A stretch of DNA of 64,000 nt, taken from contig JAYMGJ010000488.1 of the NCBI GenBank assembly GCA_037178675.1, forward strand, positions 1 to 64,000. Reading direction: 5' to 3'. Below are positions 51,601 to 62,309 of this stretch, piece after piece. Position 1 is the stretch's first letter. Each line of letters opens with the position of its first letter. The DNA comes from Scleroderma bovista (lineage: Eukaryota > Basidiomycota > Agaricomycetes > Boletales > Sclerodermataceae). Below the pieces are notes generated by a model that made no database searches, was not told the origin of the DNA, and saw nothing but the letters and a program-made list of their open reading frames with translations. The position numbers and the translations under genes are program-made.

Positions 51601-52267
51601 GGGATTTGATATTTCCGAGGTTGCGAGTATAGGCAATGGGGTATATGAAAAAGGTGGGGTCTGTGGGCATGTCATCGCCTTCATCGTCCTGTTCTTCAAA
51701 GAGTTCGTGAACGCACTCGAGGTTGAGAAGAGCACCACACTTGTTGGAGTGGGTGGGGAGGCGTCTGGGAACTCAATAGCCACCAACATCATAGACATTT
51801 ATTTCGAAACCATCGTCATTGAGGAGAGGGAGATCGTCGAGATCAACCTGTTGTCAAGCATCGTCATTGTCCGTGCGGTCGTAAAGATCTCCATGTCGAT
51901 GCTCCATGTCACCTGGATCAATGTCATCCCACTCATCGACAGTAAGAGCACTGTGTGAAGATGGTCGATGTCTGGATCAATGCTATGTGGAAATATGAAA
52001 GAATACACACCTGATGTGAGTGGCGAGGGCAAATGTAAATTGATGTATGTACTGTAAATCGCGATCATGACTCCAGTTGAGTCTCTTGACGTCGACATGA
52101 CCAGGCATCATGATGCGCTGATTTTGACCGTATCACATGGTGATACCGACAGGGGAATTGTTGAGGAGGAAATCGTCGGACTTCCAGGATCTAGGAGCAG
52201 CCCTGACCCATTCCCTCCAGAGGACACGTAGGCCACGATGGAGTTGCTGTACGTCTTGCAATCTCAT
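48629..52267 (-). pseudogene. Decayed multi-exon gene of unknown family
   Basis: Start is most likely MRLQDVQQLHRGLRVLWREW at 52267. The long first coding stretch (52267 to about 51173) stays in one frame and includes NWSHDRDLQYIHQFTFALAT, an acidic region, and PSIIVPFQHMLCEIDLNL. Further exons carry TMLDIFWDKYAPFIKKEKMV-like and IMDRSWLSLGLLNDGFP sequence (50970-50554) and ASFTINLAINNPPEDIL (50290). The last, 405-residue exon has INHILWIHDHDGRHG and FGLATIETGCGFRSAQWC and ends in a basic-acidic tail. No domain is recognised. Stops in the frame: TGA at 52133, 51977, 51854, 51773, 50063 and 49883, and TAG at 51983. Conserved-looking exon structure with scattered stops indicates a formerly functional, long protein. 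It could be transposon cargo; nothing in the sequence proves it. Confidence 0.65.
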
Positions 52268-52947
52268 GGTGAAGGAACGTTGTGCTTCACCCATGTGGCC
52301 TCTGTGAATGGATGGTCAATATGATGACCGAAAATGCGCAAAAATGGGGGTGTCTGATTCCGCGCGAAAACGACATGTCTGATGGACCATGATATGTGAT
52401 ACATGATGGTGTCATGTGTGTGGCACGTCAGCATCGGCACGAATGCCACTACCATGCCAGGTCGTCGTAACTATGGATATACCCAAAGACACTGATAAAA
52501 ATGATTGGATGTCAGAATGTAAGCCTTTCCATGCACCATCATATACCCTTCAGAATAATGATTTGGACCAGTTTACCATGTCCACTGGCTGCGGGCAAAG
52601 GCAAAGCAAGACAGATGGACTGAGGAAGTGGAGTTGATAACTGCAGAACAGGGTTGGACACATACCTTCTTCAGGACCCGGGCAAATCGCTGGGAGGAAA
52701 ATGCCTCCGAGGCTTCATTATGTGGTGACCGCGGCTTGGCATGTTATGCAGCAAGGCAATATGACATGTATAACAAATTGGGTAGACTTTGTCAGTAGTC
52801 CCATGACTGCTGCATATTATTTGTGTTGTTGAGTCATAATTTGTGATGTTCATTATTATGGGGAACATCAGTCAGATAATTCAACTATCATTCAATGTGG
52901 ACAGGAAAAAATCATAATTGTCATGTGTCACTATTGGGATGGCCACA
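52268..52947. other. No recognised gene
   Basis: Rich in CATGG/CATGT and TGATG words, poor in CpG. No convincing frame or repeat. Confidence 0.4.
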
Positions 52948-53768
52948 CTACTCATTTGTGCCTCTCCATAATCTATCTGTGGATGCCGCCCATTTGTCCT
53001 CCAGTTCATCCCCTGCATCGGTCAAATATTCCACCATAGCCATGCGGTCAACCAGATGTTGCAACACCATGTTTTGATGAAAGATCTTCTCATCAGTTTC
53101 TTCCAACATTTGCTCAGTTTGTAGTCGGAGATCCTTCAGGCCAATGTGGGGGGTTTCTGGGACATCAAATAAAGCCGGGATTGCAAAGTCCCCAGGCTAT
53201 TGACAATTTTATTAGCTTATCATCGCACATGAATGTAACCTTACCTGGTATTCGGCAAAGAATTTCTCCGCCTCTGTGACCAGCTGGGTGCAGGTTGTCC
53301 ACGGTATATCTCTGCTATTCCCCCACACCCACCACTCCTGCGGTGTACTGTGTGTGCTGCGGACTCTAGCCTCCCGATGATACACCTTGAATACATTTAT
53401 TTCTTTGATTTGTTCCATCAAAGCTTCTGCATCCGGATCCGCCACGGATACCCAATCCATCACATGTGCTGCGACCGTGGGGACTTGCATCACTAGCCCC
53501 TTTCTGTTGCATGCGGCAAGTAGCCGCTCCAAAAGTGCCTACATGGGGGATATGGTCATATTCAAAGTTTCAATATGGAAGAACACACCACTTTTGCGTG
53601 AACATGTCCATACCAGTTGATCTTCTCCAGAATGGCATGGTCACTGCTTTGCTGCAAAGAATACACGAACCGCCTGAATCGGATGCCGATATATTGCAAT
53701 GTCAGGGACAGCCTGCGCGCAACAATTGCTTCAGAATCCATCAATGCAGGATCAGGATCAAAGGTCAA
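52948..53768 (-). CDS. Hypothetical protein, two or three exons
   Basis: Minus-strand exons with coding-like composition: an N-terminal piece (LTLQYIGIRFRRFVYSLQQS), then LLAACNRKGLVMQVPTVAA with DPDAEALMEQIKEINVF and TQLVTEAEKFFAEYQ, then after an intron near 53200-53245 a final exon with HIGLKDLRLQTEQMLEETD and MAMVEYLTDAGDELEDKW, ending in TAG at 52948-52950. No ATG is seen at the 5' end, so an upstream exon is missing or decayed. No domain recognised; predicted mostly helical. It is divergent from the TET/JBP-like gene 420 bp away, so the two may be transcribed as a pair. Confidence 0.5.
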
Positions 53769-54190
53769 TATTTATAATAGAATCTCTCATATTCCCACGT
53801 GCCACCGGACCATTGTTCCTCAAACAATGATCACGGTACAATTAAAAGTTAGTTATTTCCGCGGACACAAAATTACTGCCACATTGCTTCCATTCAAATC
53901 TGATTGGTTTATCATTTGTGTTCCAATTTGAATGAGATATATCAGTTCGGCAGTGGCTACCTGTGGTCAGCATATAGGTTGTTCCCTGGCATGGCTAAAT
54001 TCCATTTTTGGAATTGGTAGGGATATTTGGCAGTTATTGTTATTGTTATTTATTTTCAATTGGTGACTGATTTCGGTAATTGGTGACCGATTCCTGCCAT
54101 ATCCTGATTGCCGTGGCATGGGATCCCAGGATAGGTCAATACGCATTCTGGCATATCTTCCTTTCTTTTCCCCTCAATTCAATCCCCTCC
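53769..54190. other. Divergent intergenic region upstream of the TET/JBP-like gene
   Basis: About 420 bp, AT-rich with TTATTGTTATTGTTATTTATT at about 54030-54060; no coding feature. May contain promoters for both flanking genes. Confidence 0.4.
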
Positions 54191-55452
54191 ATGGCTAGTC
54201 CTGTGTCATATCCGACCAACTATGCGCTCTCTCAACATGTTGCTGGATACATGCGACGGCGCTTTTGTTCTTTGGCATTCCGGGACTCACTCCCCGCGGT
54301 ACCTGCCATTCCTCTTGATCTCCGTGTTGACCTTTCGGTTGGGATGCATCAAATGGTGGCCACTTTGGTCACTGCATATCAAAATCAAGGTATGTATTTC
54401 CAATATCTATTTGGCAAGGTACTTATGTGTTTCCAGTTGAGTCTGGTGTGGACCTCTTGAGACTGGCAGAGTCATTGGCAGCAATGGAGCCTGGTACCAA
54501 TGTGGATAGGGAGCAGTCCTTTCTTTCCAAGTTCGCTCCAACTCTCTCTGGTGTCCTGGATGAACCCTCTATTATTTTGGGGGAGGGTGGGACCGTAGCA
54601 CTCTGGTATCTCCCTGGTGCCCTGGCACGCCCAACACAGGTATGCCCCAATACTGCCTATTTTTGACCATGTTCATTAATAAATGCAGGCAAATATTCTG
54701 CATGCTTTAAGTCCGCTTCATACACAACTGGCCAGCAGTATAACTGGGCGGACCTGGTGATCAGAACCGCGGTATTTTAATAGGGAAGATAGGCAAGTGA
54801 CCGGGTGTCTGGAGTTATCTCCTGCAAGGCACCAGATGGGTCATTATGTGGGTATATATCTATTATCGGATGGACCTACTCATCATCCCATATTCAGCAT
54901 GAAAATGCCTCTATATCAGCGGACCTTAACACACCCACGGGCTTTCAGTGGCTGCAAGATATGATATATCCTTCTGCCATCGTATTGGGTGCGTTGTCGA
55001 TTATGCATCCACAGCTCTATGAGGACGGTATGCAAGGAATGAGTACATTGGAGGATTGGTCTTCTATGTATGACCCGGTAATGAACCGCACCCTATCCCT
55101 CTGGCCTACTGCATTCACCAATATTTCCCTTATCGCCAATCAGTCGACCCCACTTCACCGTGACCCCCAGTCACGTGCCAGCTGGTATGACGTCATTGTC
55201 AATGTTGGGGAATACACCAATTGTGTAATGGCCATCCCCACCCTCGGCATCGAGCTAGTCTATAAGCCAGGTACCGCGGTTGCATTCTCCGGGAGGCTCC
55301 TCTGGCATGGGGTCAATGCTGTTGAAGGAAACCGGTATTGTTTGACTTACTATATGAGGGATAATATCCATCAGTGGGCACATGTTCCACGGTGTGCCGA
55401 CTGGATGAGGATCAATGGTGTGGAGCATTTGTTGAGGGCTACTGTAGTGTAA
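54191..55452 (+). pseudogene. TET/JBP-like 2OG-Fe(II) dioxygenase (candidate 5-methylcytosine oxygenase)
   Basis: Four exons fit in phase: 54191-54389, 54437-54639, 54689-54847, 54898-55452, giving 371 codons from MASPVSYPTNYALSQHV. Exon 4 holds the double-stranded beta-helix core: TPLHRDPQSRASWYD supplies the Fe-binding H-x-D (His 55156-55158, Asp 55162-55164), GRLLWHGV supplies the distal His (55306-55308), and GNRYCLTYYMRDNIH has the Arg that would bind 2-oxoglutarate (55333-55335). The spacing and the P-G-T-x-V-x-x-SGRLL-x-HGV block match the fungal TET/JBP family, whose members oxidise 5-methylcytosine and are often linked to transposons. A TGA at 54758-54760 in exon 3 (ITGRTW then SEPRYF) is the only lesion; the catalytic residues are intact. 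Family call is from motifs only; AlkB-like enzymes are the main alternative. Confidence 0.75.
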
Positions 55453-55600
55453 ATACATGGAGGTACTTGTAGAAATATGATTGTCATAGAAAATTTACTA
55501 AAAAATCTTAAAATATGGTCGCGACTTACTTAGTGACTTATCCTGTGCTCTGGCTGTCTGGAAGTGAGCCATTCTGCCACGGCTGCTTTTAGGGAACATC
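55453..55600. other. 3' flank of the TET/JBP-like gene
   Basis: AT-rich; no feature recognised. Confidence 0.35.
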
Positions 55601-56760
55601 TCCTGAGCATTCATTAACTTACCCACCTGTATATTTTGGTACATCAATAGCGTCCCTGGGGCCTTTATAGATAAATCATTGTGCCATAGCTTAGGCACCA
55701 TTACCCTGCCACGGCTTTGTCCTAAACCAGATTCCAGCCCACCCCTCATTCCTGGGATTGCAAGATATGGGCTCATCCATATTAGACAGTAATTTAATAT
55801 CAGCCCACCTATTATACTTGAAGCTGCAAACTATAGGCCCTCTTATATGGTAGGGGACAGTATATTTGTAGCCTACCCATGACACACGGGATTGTGGAAT
55901 TACATTTGGGCTTACTCGTATCCCATTGCAACAATCAGTTCTCAGCCCACTGGTACTACTCCGTGTTAATGTATGCGGGCTCACCTGTTTGTTAGGGGAC
56001 ACAATTATTTCAGCTGACCCGATACACACGGGACCATAGAAAAACAGCCCTTTCTATACACCATATGACCATGCTTGCCCCAGCCCACCAATTCTACACA
56101 ACATCAATGAATATGGGCCCACTCACACAACAAGGGCCAGTGTTATTTGGGCCCACCTATATCATAGTGGACAATAAATATACAGCCCATCGGTGTCATA
56201 TGGGATGATTAAATTTTGAATGGGCTCACCTGTATCCAATTGAAACAATGAATTCTCAGCCCACTCGTGCTACCTGTGTCAATGTATGGGGGCTCACCTG
56301 TTTGTCAGGGGACAGCATTCCCTCGGCTGACCCATGTCACACGGGACCATATAATAACAGCCCTATCATACACCATGTGTACATGCATATCACAGCCCAC
56401 TCATGCTACACGACAGCAAAGAATATGTGCCTGCCAAAACTGTAGGGGACAGTGGTATGTGGGCTGACCTATAGCATAGGGACATTATATACACAGCCCA
56501 CCCGTGTTATACAGGATGATTAAATGATACATGGGCTCACCTGTATCCCATTGGAACAAGCCACTATCAGCTCACTTGTACTACTTGGTGTCATTGTATA
56601 CAAGGCTCACCTGTTTGTTAGGGTACAGTAGTAATCTGGCTGACCTGTATCTATGGGTCCATATAATAACTGCCCATCCATTTTACATGGGGTGGTGTAA
56701 TATCACCATCCCCCTATAAGAAGGATGATGGAATAATATATGCGCTCATGTGGAGCTCAT
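55600..56760. repeat. Degenerate tandem repeat, unit about 315 bp
   Basis: The landmark CTCAGCCCACT...TACTAC...GTGTTAATGTATG...GGGCTCACCTGTTTGT recurs near 55937, 56255 and 56567 (318 and 312 bp apart), and an older, blurred copy may precede it. Within each unit the words CAGCCCAC, GGGCTCACC, GGGACA and ACACGGGA alternate in opposite orientations. Non-coding. Confidence 0.7.
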
Positions 56761-56819
56761 TGGCACACATATTTGTGTGCTACTATGGAACATGGGCCCA
56801 CTAAGCCTGCCTTTATTCC

Positions 56820-58340
56820 ACCCGCGGGTAATCCATAGTTCTGGAACTGAATAGCCAACTAGTGGTGATAAACTTGTGGTAGTATTTTGTTGTGATCAAT
56901 TGAGATAGCCAAATGCCTGATGGTCAACCACTCCCGGTTGCCCGCGGTCTTCCTGTGGTGGCATTGATAAAGGAATTTCTTGTCAACTACTGAGAGTAAA
57001 GGCCAAGTAGGTTTTCCATCTCTGTTGGAATCCATAGTGGTTGGTGGTCAACCAACAGGAGGCAGTAAACCCGTGGTAGTGAAGCCAGTGCTGCTGACAG
57101 AGTGGTTGAATCACCCCTTATTGTATGTACTGGTACTTCTCCCGCAGTAGATCACTCGGTAAATATCCAACCGGCTGTAATCCATCCGTGGTAGTAGAGC
57201 CAGTACTGCTAGCCCACACATTACCTTTGCATTCCGGTAAATCAATTAATGTGCATTGGTAGTGAAGTCATGGTGGTCAACCTGGTGGCCTCAACCTAGT
57301 AAGTTAACCCGCGGTATGTTAACCGCGGTATGTCACCCCCTATCCACCCGGTAGGATAGCCCTTGACAGGTTTGGTTGGATCACCCCTTACTATATGTAC
57401 TGTTACTTGTCTTCTCTAGCCAACCAATTACCTAGTGAATCTATTAATGTACATTGGTAGTGAAAGCCATGGAGACCGGGTTGACTGAAAGTATCAAGCC
57501 GACCCGCGGTAAGTGAACCCGCAGTAGGTGGTAAGGTCAACCCCTGTAATCCATCCGTGGTAGGACAGCCCTTGGCAGAGTTGGTTGGATCACCACTTAC
57601 TAGATGTACTGGTAGTGTCTTCTATGGCCAACCAATTACCTTTGCATTTCAGTGAATCTATTAATGTACATGGGTAGTGAAAGCCATGGAGTGGAGTCGA
57701 CCTGGTTTACAGAGGTATTGAGTCAACCCGTGGTAAGGAAACCCGTGGGAGGTAAACCTGCAGTAAGTCAATTCCTGATAAGTCAACCCATGGTTTGTCA
57801 CCCTCTGTGATCCATGGTAGGTCAACCTTTGACAGGGTTGGGTGGATCACCCCTTCCTAGACATACTGGTACTGGTCTTTTCTAGCCAACCCATTACCTT
57901 TGCATTCCAGTCAATCTATTAATGTTCATTGGATGTTGTCAAAGCCATGGTAGTCAAACTAGTTGACCGGAGGGAGTGAGCCAACCCGCGGTAGGACAGC
58001 CCATGGTAGGTCTACCTGCTTCAATCCATCCGCGGTAGAATAGGCCCTGGCAGGGTGGTTGGATCACCCCTGTCAACCTGCGGTAGGACAGCCTGCGGTA
58101 GGACCCCCTGCTTCAATCCATCCGCGGTAGAACAAGCCCTGGCAGGGTGGTTGGATCACCCCTGTAAACCCACGGTAGGTTCCCCTGCTTCAACCCATCC
58201 GCGGTAGAACACGCCCTGGCAGGGTTGGTTGGATCACCCCTTACTAGATGTATTGGTACTTGTCTTTGCCAGCCAACCCATTACCTTTGCATTACAGTAA
58301 TCCTGGGCTGGTCCATTAATGTGCATTGGAGTAAAATCCT
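56820..58340. repeat. Degenerate tandem repeat, unit about 220-250 bp, with CCGCGG words
   Basis: The landmark GGTTGGATCACCCCTTACTA...TGTACTGGTAC...AGCCAACC...ATTACCTTTGCATT...CTATTAATGTACATTGG recurs near 57110, 57366, 57590, 57838 and 58222, with shorter partial copies at about 58060 and 58150. Between landmarks, CCGCGGTA/CCGTGGTA-type words follow one another. Non-coding, different from the preceding array. Confidence 0.7.
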
Positions 58341-58679
58341 GGCTGGCCCATATGACATGGTGACAACAACTATATCCCCATCCATCACACCTCCTTAAAC
58401 ACCATCATAGCCCACCGAAATCACATGGTGACAATATTGGTGTGTGTAGCCCACCCGTATTACATGATAATAGTTAATGCTGGGCTTGTCCTCCGCTGGC
58501 CTGTGACACACGGCCGATTTTCACCCTCGTCTGACCGTGTTACACGTGACAAAGTAGGTGCATTATGTGACTTGACAGCAAGCTCTGGGGGCTCCACATC
58601 AACCGTTCTGCATCACCACTTCCATGTGCTTGATTAACGTTTGTATGTCACATTTTTGACTTTCTACATCGACGTCTCA

Positions 58680-59130
58680 GTCTGTAGACCTCCCAGGAAT
58701 GCTGCTTTGAAGGGTTTTTGGCTTGCTGCGCAACTCGTGCATGTCCTAGGTAAGTCATTTCCCCTTCCCACGCTCAATTGACTTTTGCAGCTTTGATTTT
58801 GAGTCCTTTGCGTTGATGTCGGCACGTCTATGGCCCATGGGCCTCATTTGGATGGTTTGTAGGTTGGATTGATGGCCTTGATGACATAGATGAGTCATCT
58901 TGCAATCTTCGGTGTGGGCACACGGGGCTGACTTTCTGTAGACAGCCGCACTCCTCAGCCGTTTTGCCCTCAGCGCTCGCACCCTTGACTTCCCCAAAGA
59001 CAATTTTGATTGATCACACACTCGCTCTCCGACCTCTCAAAGAGACATGTTTCCCAGACTTGGCAACCTCGATGCTGTGGTCGTGCGAAACACGGATACC
59101 CTTGGACTTGCAGCAGATGTCCTTTGTATG
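58680..59130. mobile_element. Decayed relic of the gag-only element internal region
   Basis: Aligns by eye with about 8750-9330: for example TAGGTAAGTCATTTCCCC at 58748 against TAGGTGAGTCATTTCGCC at 8811, and CCCCAAAGACAATTTTGATT at 58993 against GTCCAAAGACGAATTTTCTA at 9297. The relic has lost most CpG dinucleotides that the younger copy keeps, and no long frame survives. Confidence 0.65.
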
Positions 59131-60237
59131 TTTTCTTTTTTTCTTCTTCTCTTGCCAACTACCATCTCAAGCCTTCTGCATGCATACCCATCCCTGTATA
59201 CGCCATCCAGCGCAGCTGCACGCATGCTCTCGCACAACATGACCTCCCACCATGTATATTTTTTCTCTCTTTTCGTTGACTAATGGTTATTACAGACCAC
59301 CACTACCATCGACCCCAGTGCCAGCACTAGTAGTACCGTCGACAGCAACCCCACTAACAGACAATGACAGCGTGGGCGCAAGTGTGGCACGATGATAACG
59401 ATGCAGGTCTGCGAATATATACCGTACCAAGAACAAAAGAGGCGAGGGTCAGCGCAGGCGCCACGCGGGCATTTTCAAAGTAGCGATGTATAGTAGGCAA
59501 TAACTGAATAAAATCTAATTGTATTATTCTGATAAGCATGATCAAAAGTAAGGGGATGGCTGGGATTAATACGATGTGACTCCGGGTGCACCGCCCATAA
59601 TCACACTCAATTCCGATCTGAATACCAGCTATACTGGTGTAATTACCATAGTGATATGTTTGCGAATCAGGTTGGGAAACACCTTGCAGGTTTGAACCTT
59701 TCACATGCATAGTCGGAGGTATTATTGACTATTCTACCCTCAGACTATCTGAGTACGACTATCCCTTGCAATCCGACTATCCTCGCATCTGATTAAATGA
59801 AATGAACTAATATTATGGCCGACTACGCTACGACAAAGCCCAGGTCAACAAGACCTCGCTGGCACAAAGAAAGGCAAACACATACAGGACACAAAGACAA
59901 CAAAGAAATTACGACAGATAGGCTCATGCTCATAAACTTGGAAAATCTCGTTTCCGCTGTGAATGTCACGTGATATGATCCGGGTGGCAAATAACCCCAA
60001 ATAATGGAACGTTAATATATGCTGTGGTATTTGTTTGTTCACTTCATTCACCCTCTGGTCTGAATCCAATAACATGGACAATCAAGGATACTTTGTTTCA
60101 CACAACTCTGCAATTTTAATTGCTATGGTAGACGGACCGGAGGACACTATCAAACCAGCAAGTAAGCAGTTGCCGACGCATGTGTTTGTACCGTCAGTAG
60201 GGTGAACTCAAACTCAGGCTCCGTCAAGTCTATGTGA
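59131..60237. other. No recognised gene
   Basis: A CCACTACC/CCAGTGCCAGCAC-type low-complexity patch lies at 59295-59365. The rest is unique AT-rich sequence without a convincing frame. Confidence 0.4.
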
Positions 60238-60712
60238 ATGCGATCATCTTCATCAGCTAGCTCGGGTTCCTTTGACTCAATTGCCAAGTCAAATTCAAGT
60301 TTGACAAGTTGGGAGAATATGTCACAAGGTGATCGTGTTGCTGCTGTCAATGCAAATATCAAGCAAGCATATCAAAGGAAGGTGATGTACACACTGACCA
60401 ATATCAGATCTCAAACACACTCAAAGATTCCCAATGTTGCAGGTTGTTGCAGCCCGGATTACTCACAACCCTTATCGTCATAGAGTAGATGAATGGCATC
60501 AAGCACTAGCAAAGAAGAAAAAGGCAGCATTGGAAATGTTAGAGGCACAGAAGGTTATTGAGGAAGTTGAGGCTGAAGCTGCAGAGCATATGCCGAAAAT
60601 GATAATTGCACGTCTTCGCTCTCAGTCTTATCCCCTCGAAGATATCTCCTCTTTGGAAGGACGTTTCGTCGCTGCCATTTCTGACATCATTCTTACTCCA
60701 ACATGGGGCTGA
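60238..60712 (+). CDS. Short hypothetical protein, possibly a fragment
   Basis: Two overlapping frames can be joined by a splice near 60430-60440: SSSASSGSFDSIAKSNSSL with VAAVNANIKQAYQRK, then YRHRVDEWHQALAKKKKAA, a Lys/Glu-rich helix (ALEMLEAQKVIEEVEAEAAE) and SLEGRFVAAISDIILTP. The helix looks like a coiled coil. No domain recognised; may be the tail of a longer decayed gene. Confidence 0.4.
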
Positions 60713-60916
60713 TGTGAGTACATTATTTTGCATATAGCTGTACTTATTGAACCGTTATTGATTACTAGCTACCTTCTTTTAAGCTATGTCAATAAGGGAG
60801 GGAGTGTGGATAAGCTGTATTATTTCTTCCCGACTTTCCTTGCGTACTATTTGTAGCCTCGGTTGTGTTGTGCCATATTCAATTATGATCTTGGGAGCCG
60901 CATCTGTGGGAGGCCT

Positions 60917-61205
60917 GCACTATAACTTTTGGCAACATATTCTGCAGCAATCACCAGTAGCAGAATGCTTAGCAACCGCAGTAAGCAATTGAGGCTGGGC
61001 TGACATGTCAGCACAGAAGTTTCCTATCTGGGCTCCCATCTCTCGAAGTTCCAGCACCAAATTGGACTCCAGGCTGAAGAAAGTCGTCCAAGGGCTAGTA
61101 TCCGGCGCATAGTCGACTTCTTCACAACTTCTATCCTCAGGTCTAACCTTCACTATAGTTCCCACATGGGTCTCTGAGATGTTGGCTTCAGTCTCTTGTA
61201 ATTAC
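60917..61205 (-). pseudogene. Coding-like fragment, unknown
   Basis: A minus-strand frame of good composition (GTIVKVRPEDRSCEEVDYA, LVLELREMGAQIGNFCADMS, ending CCRICCQKL) with no start codon and a stop just upstream. Probably an exon relic. Confidence 0.3.
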
Positions 61206-62309
61206 GCAAGTTTCTGAGCACTCATAGTTCTGTCTTGGCCTTTGTCAGTGCTTTGCATTGAAGGGTCAATGTAGCTTCTGCTCACTGATCCTCTGGAACT
61301 TTGGCTGTGACAAGGTGGCTGGAACTATCGCTGGAAAAGCTATAGCGGTAGCTGAGATTCATAAGGCCAGATGGCACAGGTAGAGTTTTGATCAGCTCAC
61401 CTTTTAAGCTTGACCCATCGCTGTTTGGCATACTGCAAATTGGTATTATGACAATGGACCACTGGTATGAGCATGTCTACGGTTGAGTATGAGGGGAAAA
61501 ACTGACTTGTTGTGCAAATTATAGGGCGCTAAAAGTGTTGTCACTCTGTACATGGTTGGTCATTGCAATACATTATGTATGCGTCCGATCTTGATTCCTC
61601 ATATTTGCCTATCTTTCAGCTGTCGAAATCCTGGCGCATCATAAGTTGTAGGGCCGCCTCGGCAAAATACTCGATCCCGTTTGGTAGCGCAGACACGTTG
61701 GTGAAGCAATTAATGTTCACTCATGTTCTTCTTAACAGCTTCAATGGTTTGAAGGTTCCCAGTGCTGAGACACTAATCCATTGCTATTTACGTGTGCTCC
61801 CTGTGCTTCCAACCAGGATCTGGAATGCTGTGGTTGCTAGCCCTGAGCCATGTTTGTTCAAACACGTCGATCACACATATTCGCTATCCGCTAACAGACC
61901 GCAGCGAAACGGTTTCAAGCAATTGGAAACTAGCCATTCTTTCGAACGGCGGTCGGCTTGTTTGTTCGGTACTGAAGTATGCTACTACACGGGCTCCTTG
62001 TGTCGGATATCGACTTTTAGGATCACCCGTTCGCCCAAACATGACTGTCAGCCAATGCACCAGATATGGTTAGTGACTGACGGGCATGTCGATCACATTG
62101 GTATGCTCATGTTCATCCACGCAGCCTCGGCGACCACATGTATGCGGCTTCACGGATGTGTTTAGCCAAACAGCCCCCGTGACGTGTGATGTCAATAGTA
62201 AGTGTCTGTCGATGTGGCGACTATATTAATTGCCATTCTATCAATATAGTAGGTTTCAGTCTTGCCCCCCCTCCTCGTCTTCGCCTCAGTCACACCTATC
62301 CTCTGCGAA
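61206..62309. other. No recognised gene
   Basis: One 200-codon plus-strand frame (61563-62165) exists but has no domain and an amino-acid make-up like random sequence. No repeat or RNA gene recognised. Confidence 0.4.

Noticed and set aside
51980..52008. A short intron GTGTGT...ACATAG in the unknown gene
   Set aside because: Only about 28 nt, too short for a spliceosomal intron, and removal breaks the frame that continues on both sides; a TAG and TGA in frame fit better.
55600..58340. CRISPR-like or coding interpretation of the tandem arrays
   Set aside because: Units are hundreds of bases long, degenerate, and in a eukaryotic context without any stable frame.
61563..62165. A 200-codon plus-strand open frame
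   Set aside because: No domain, no splice or context support, and residue composition like random translation.
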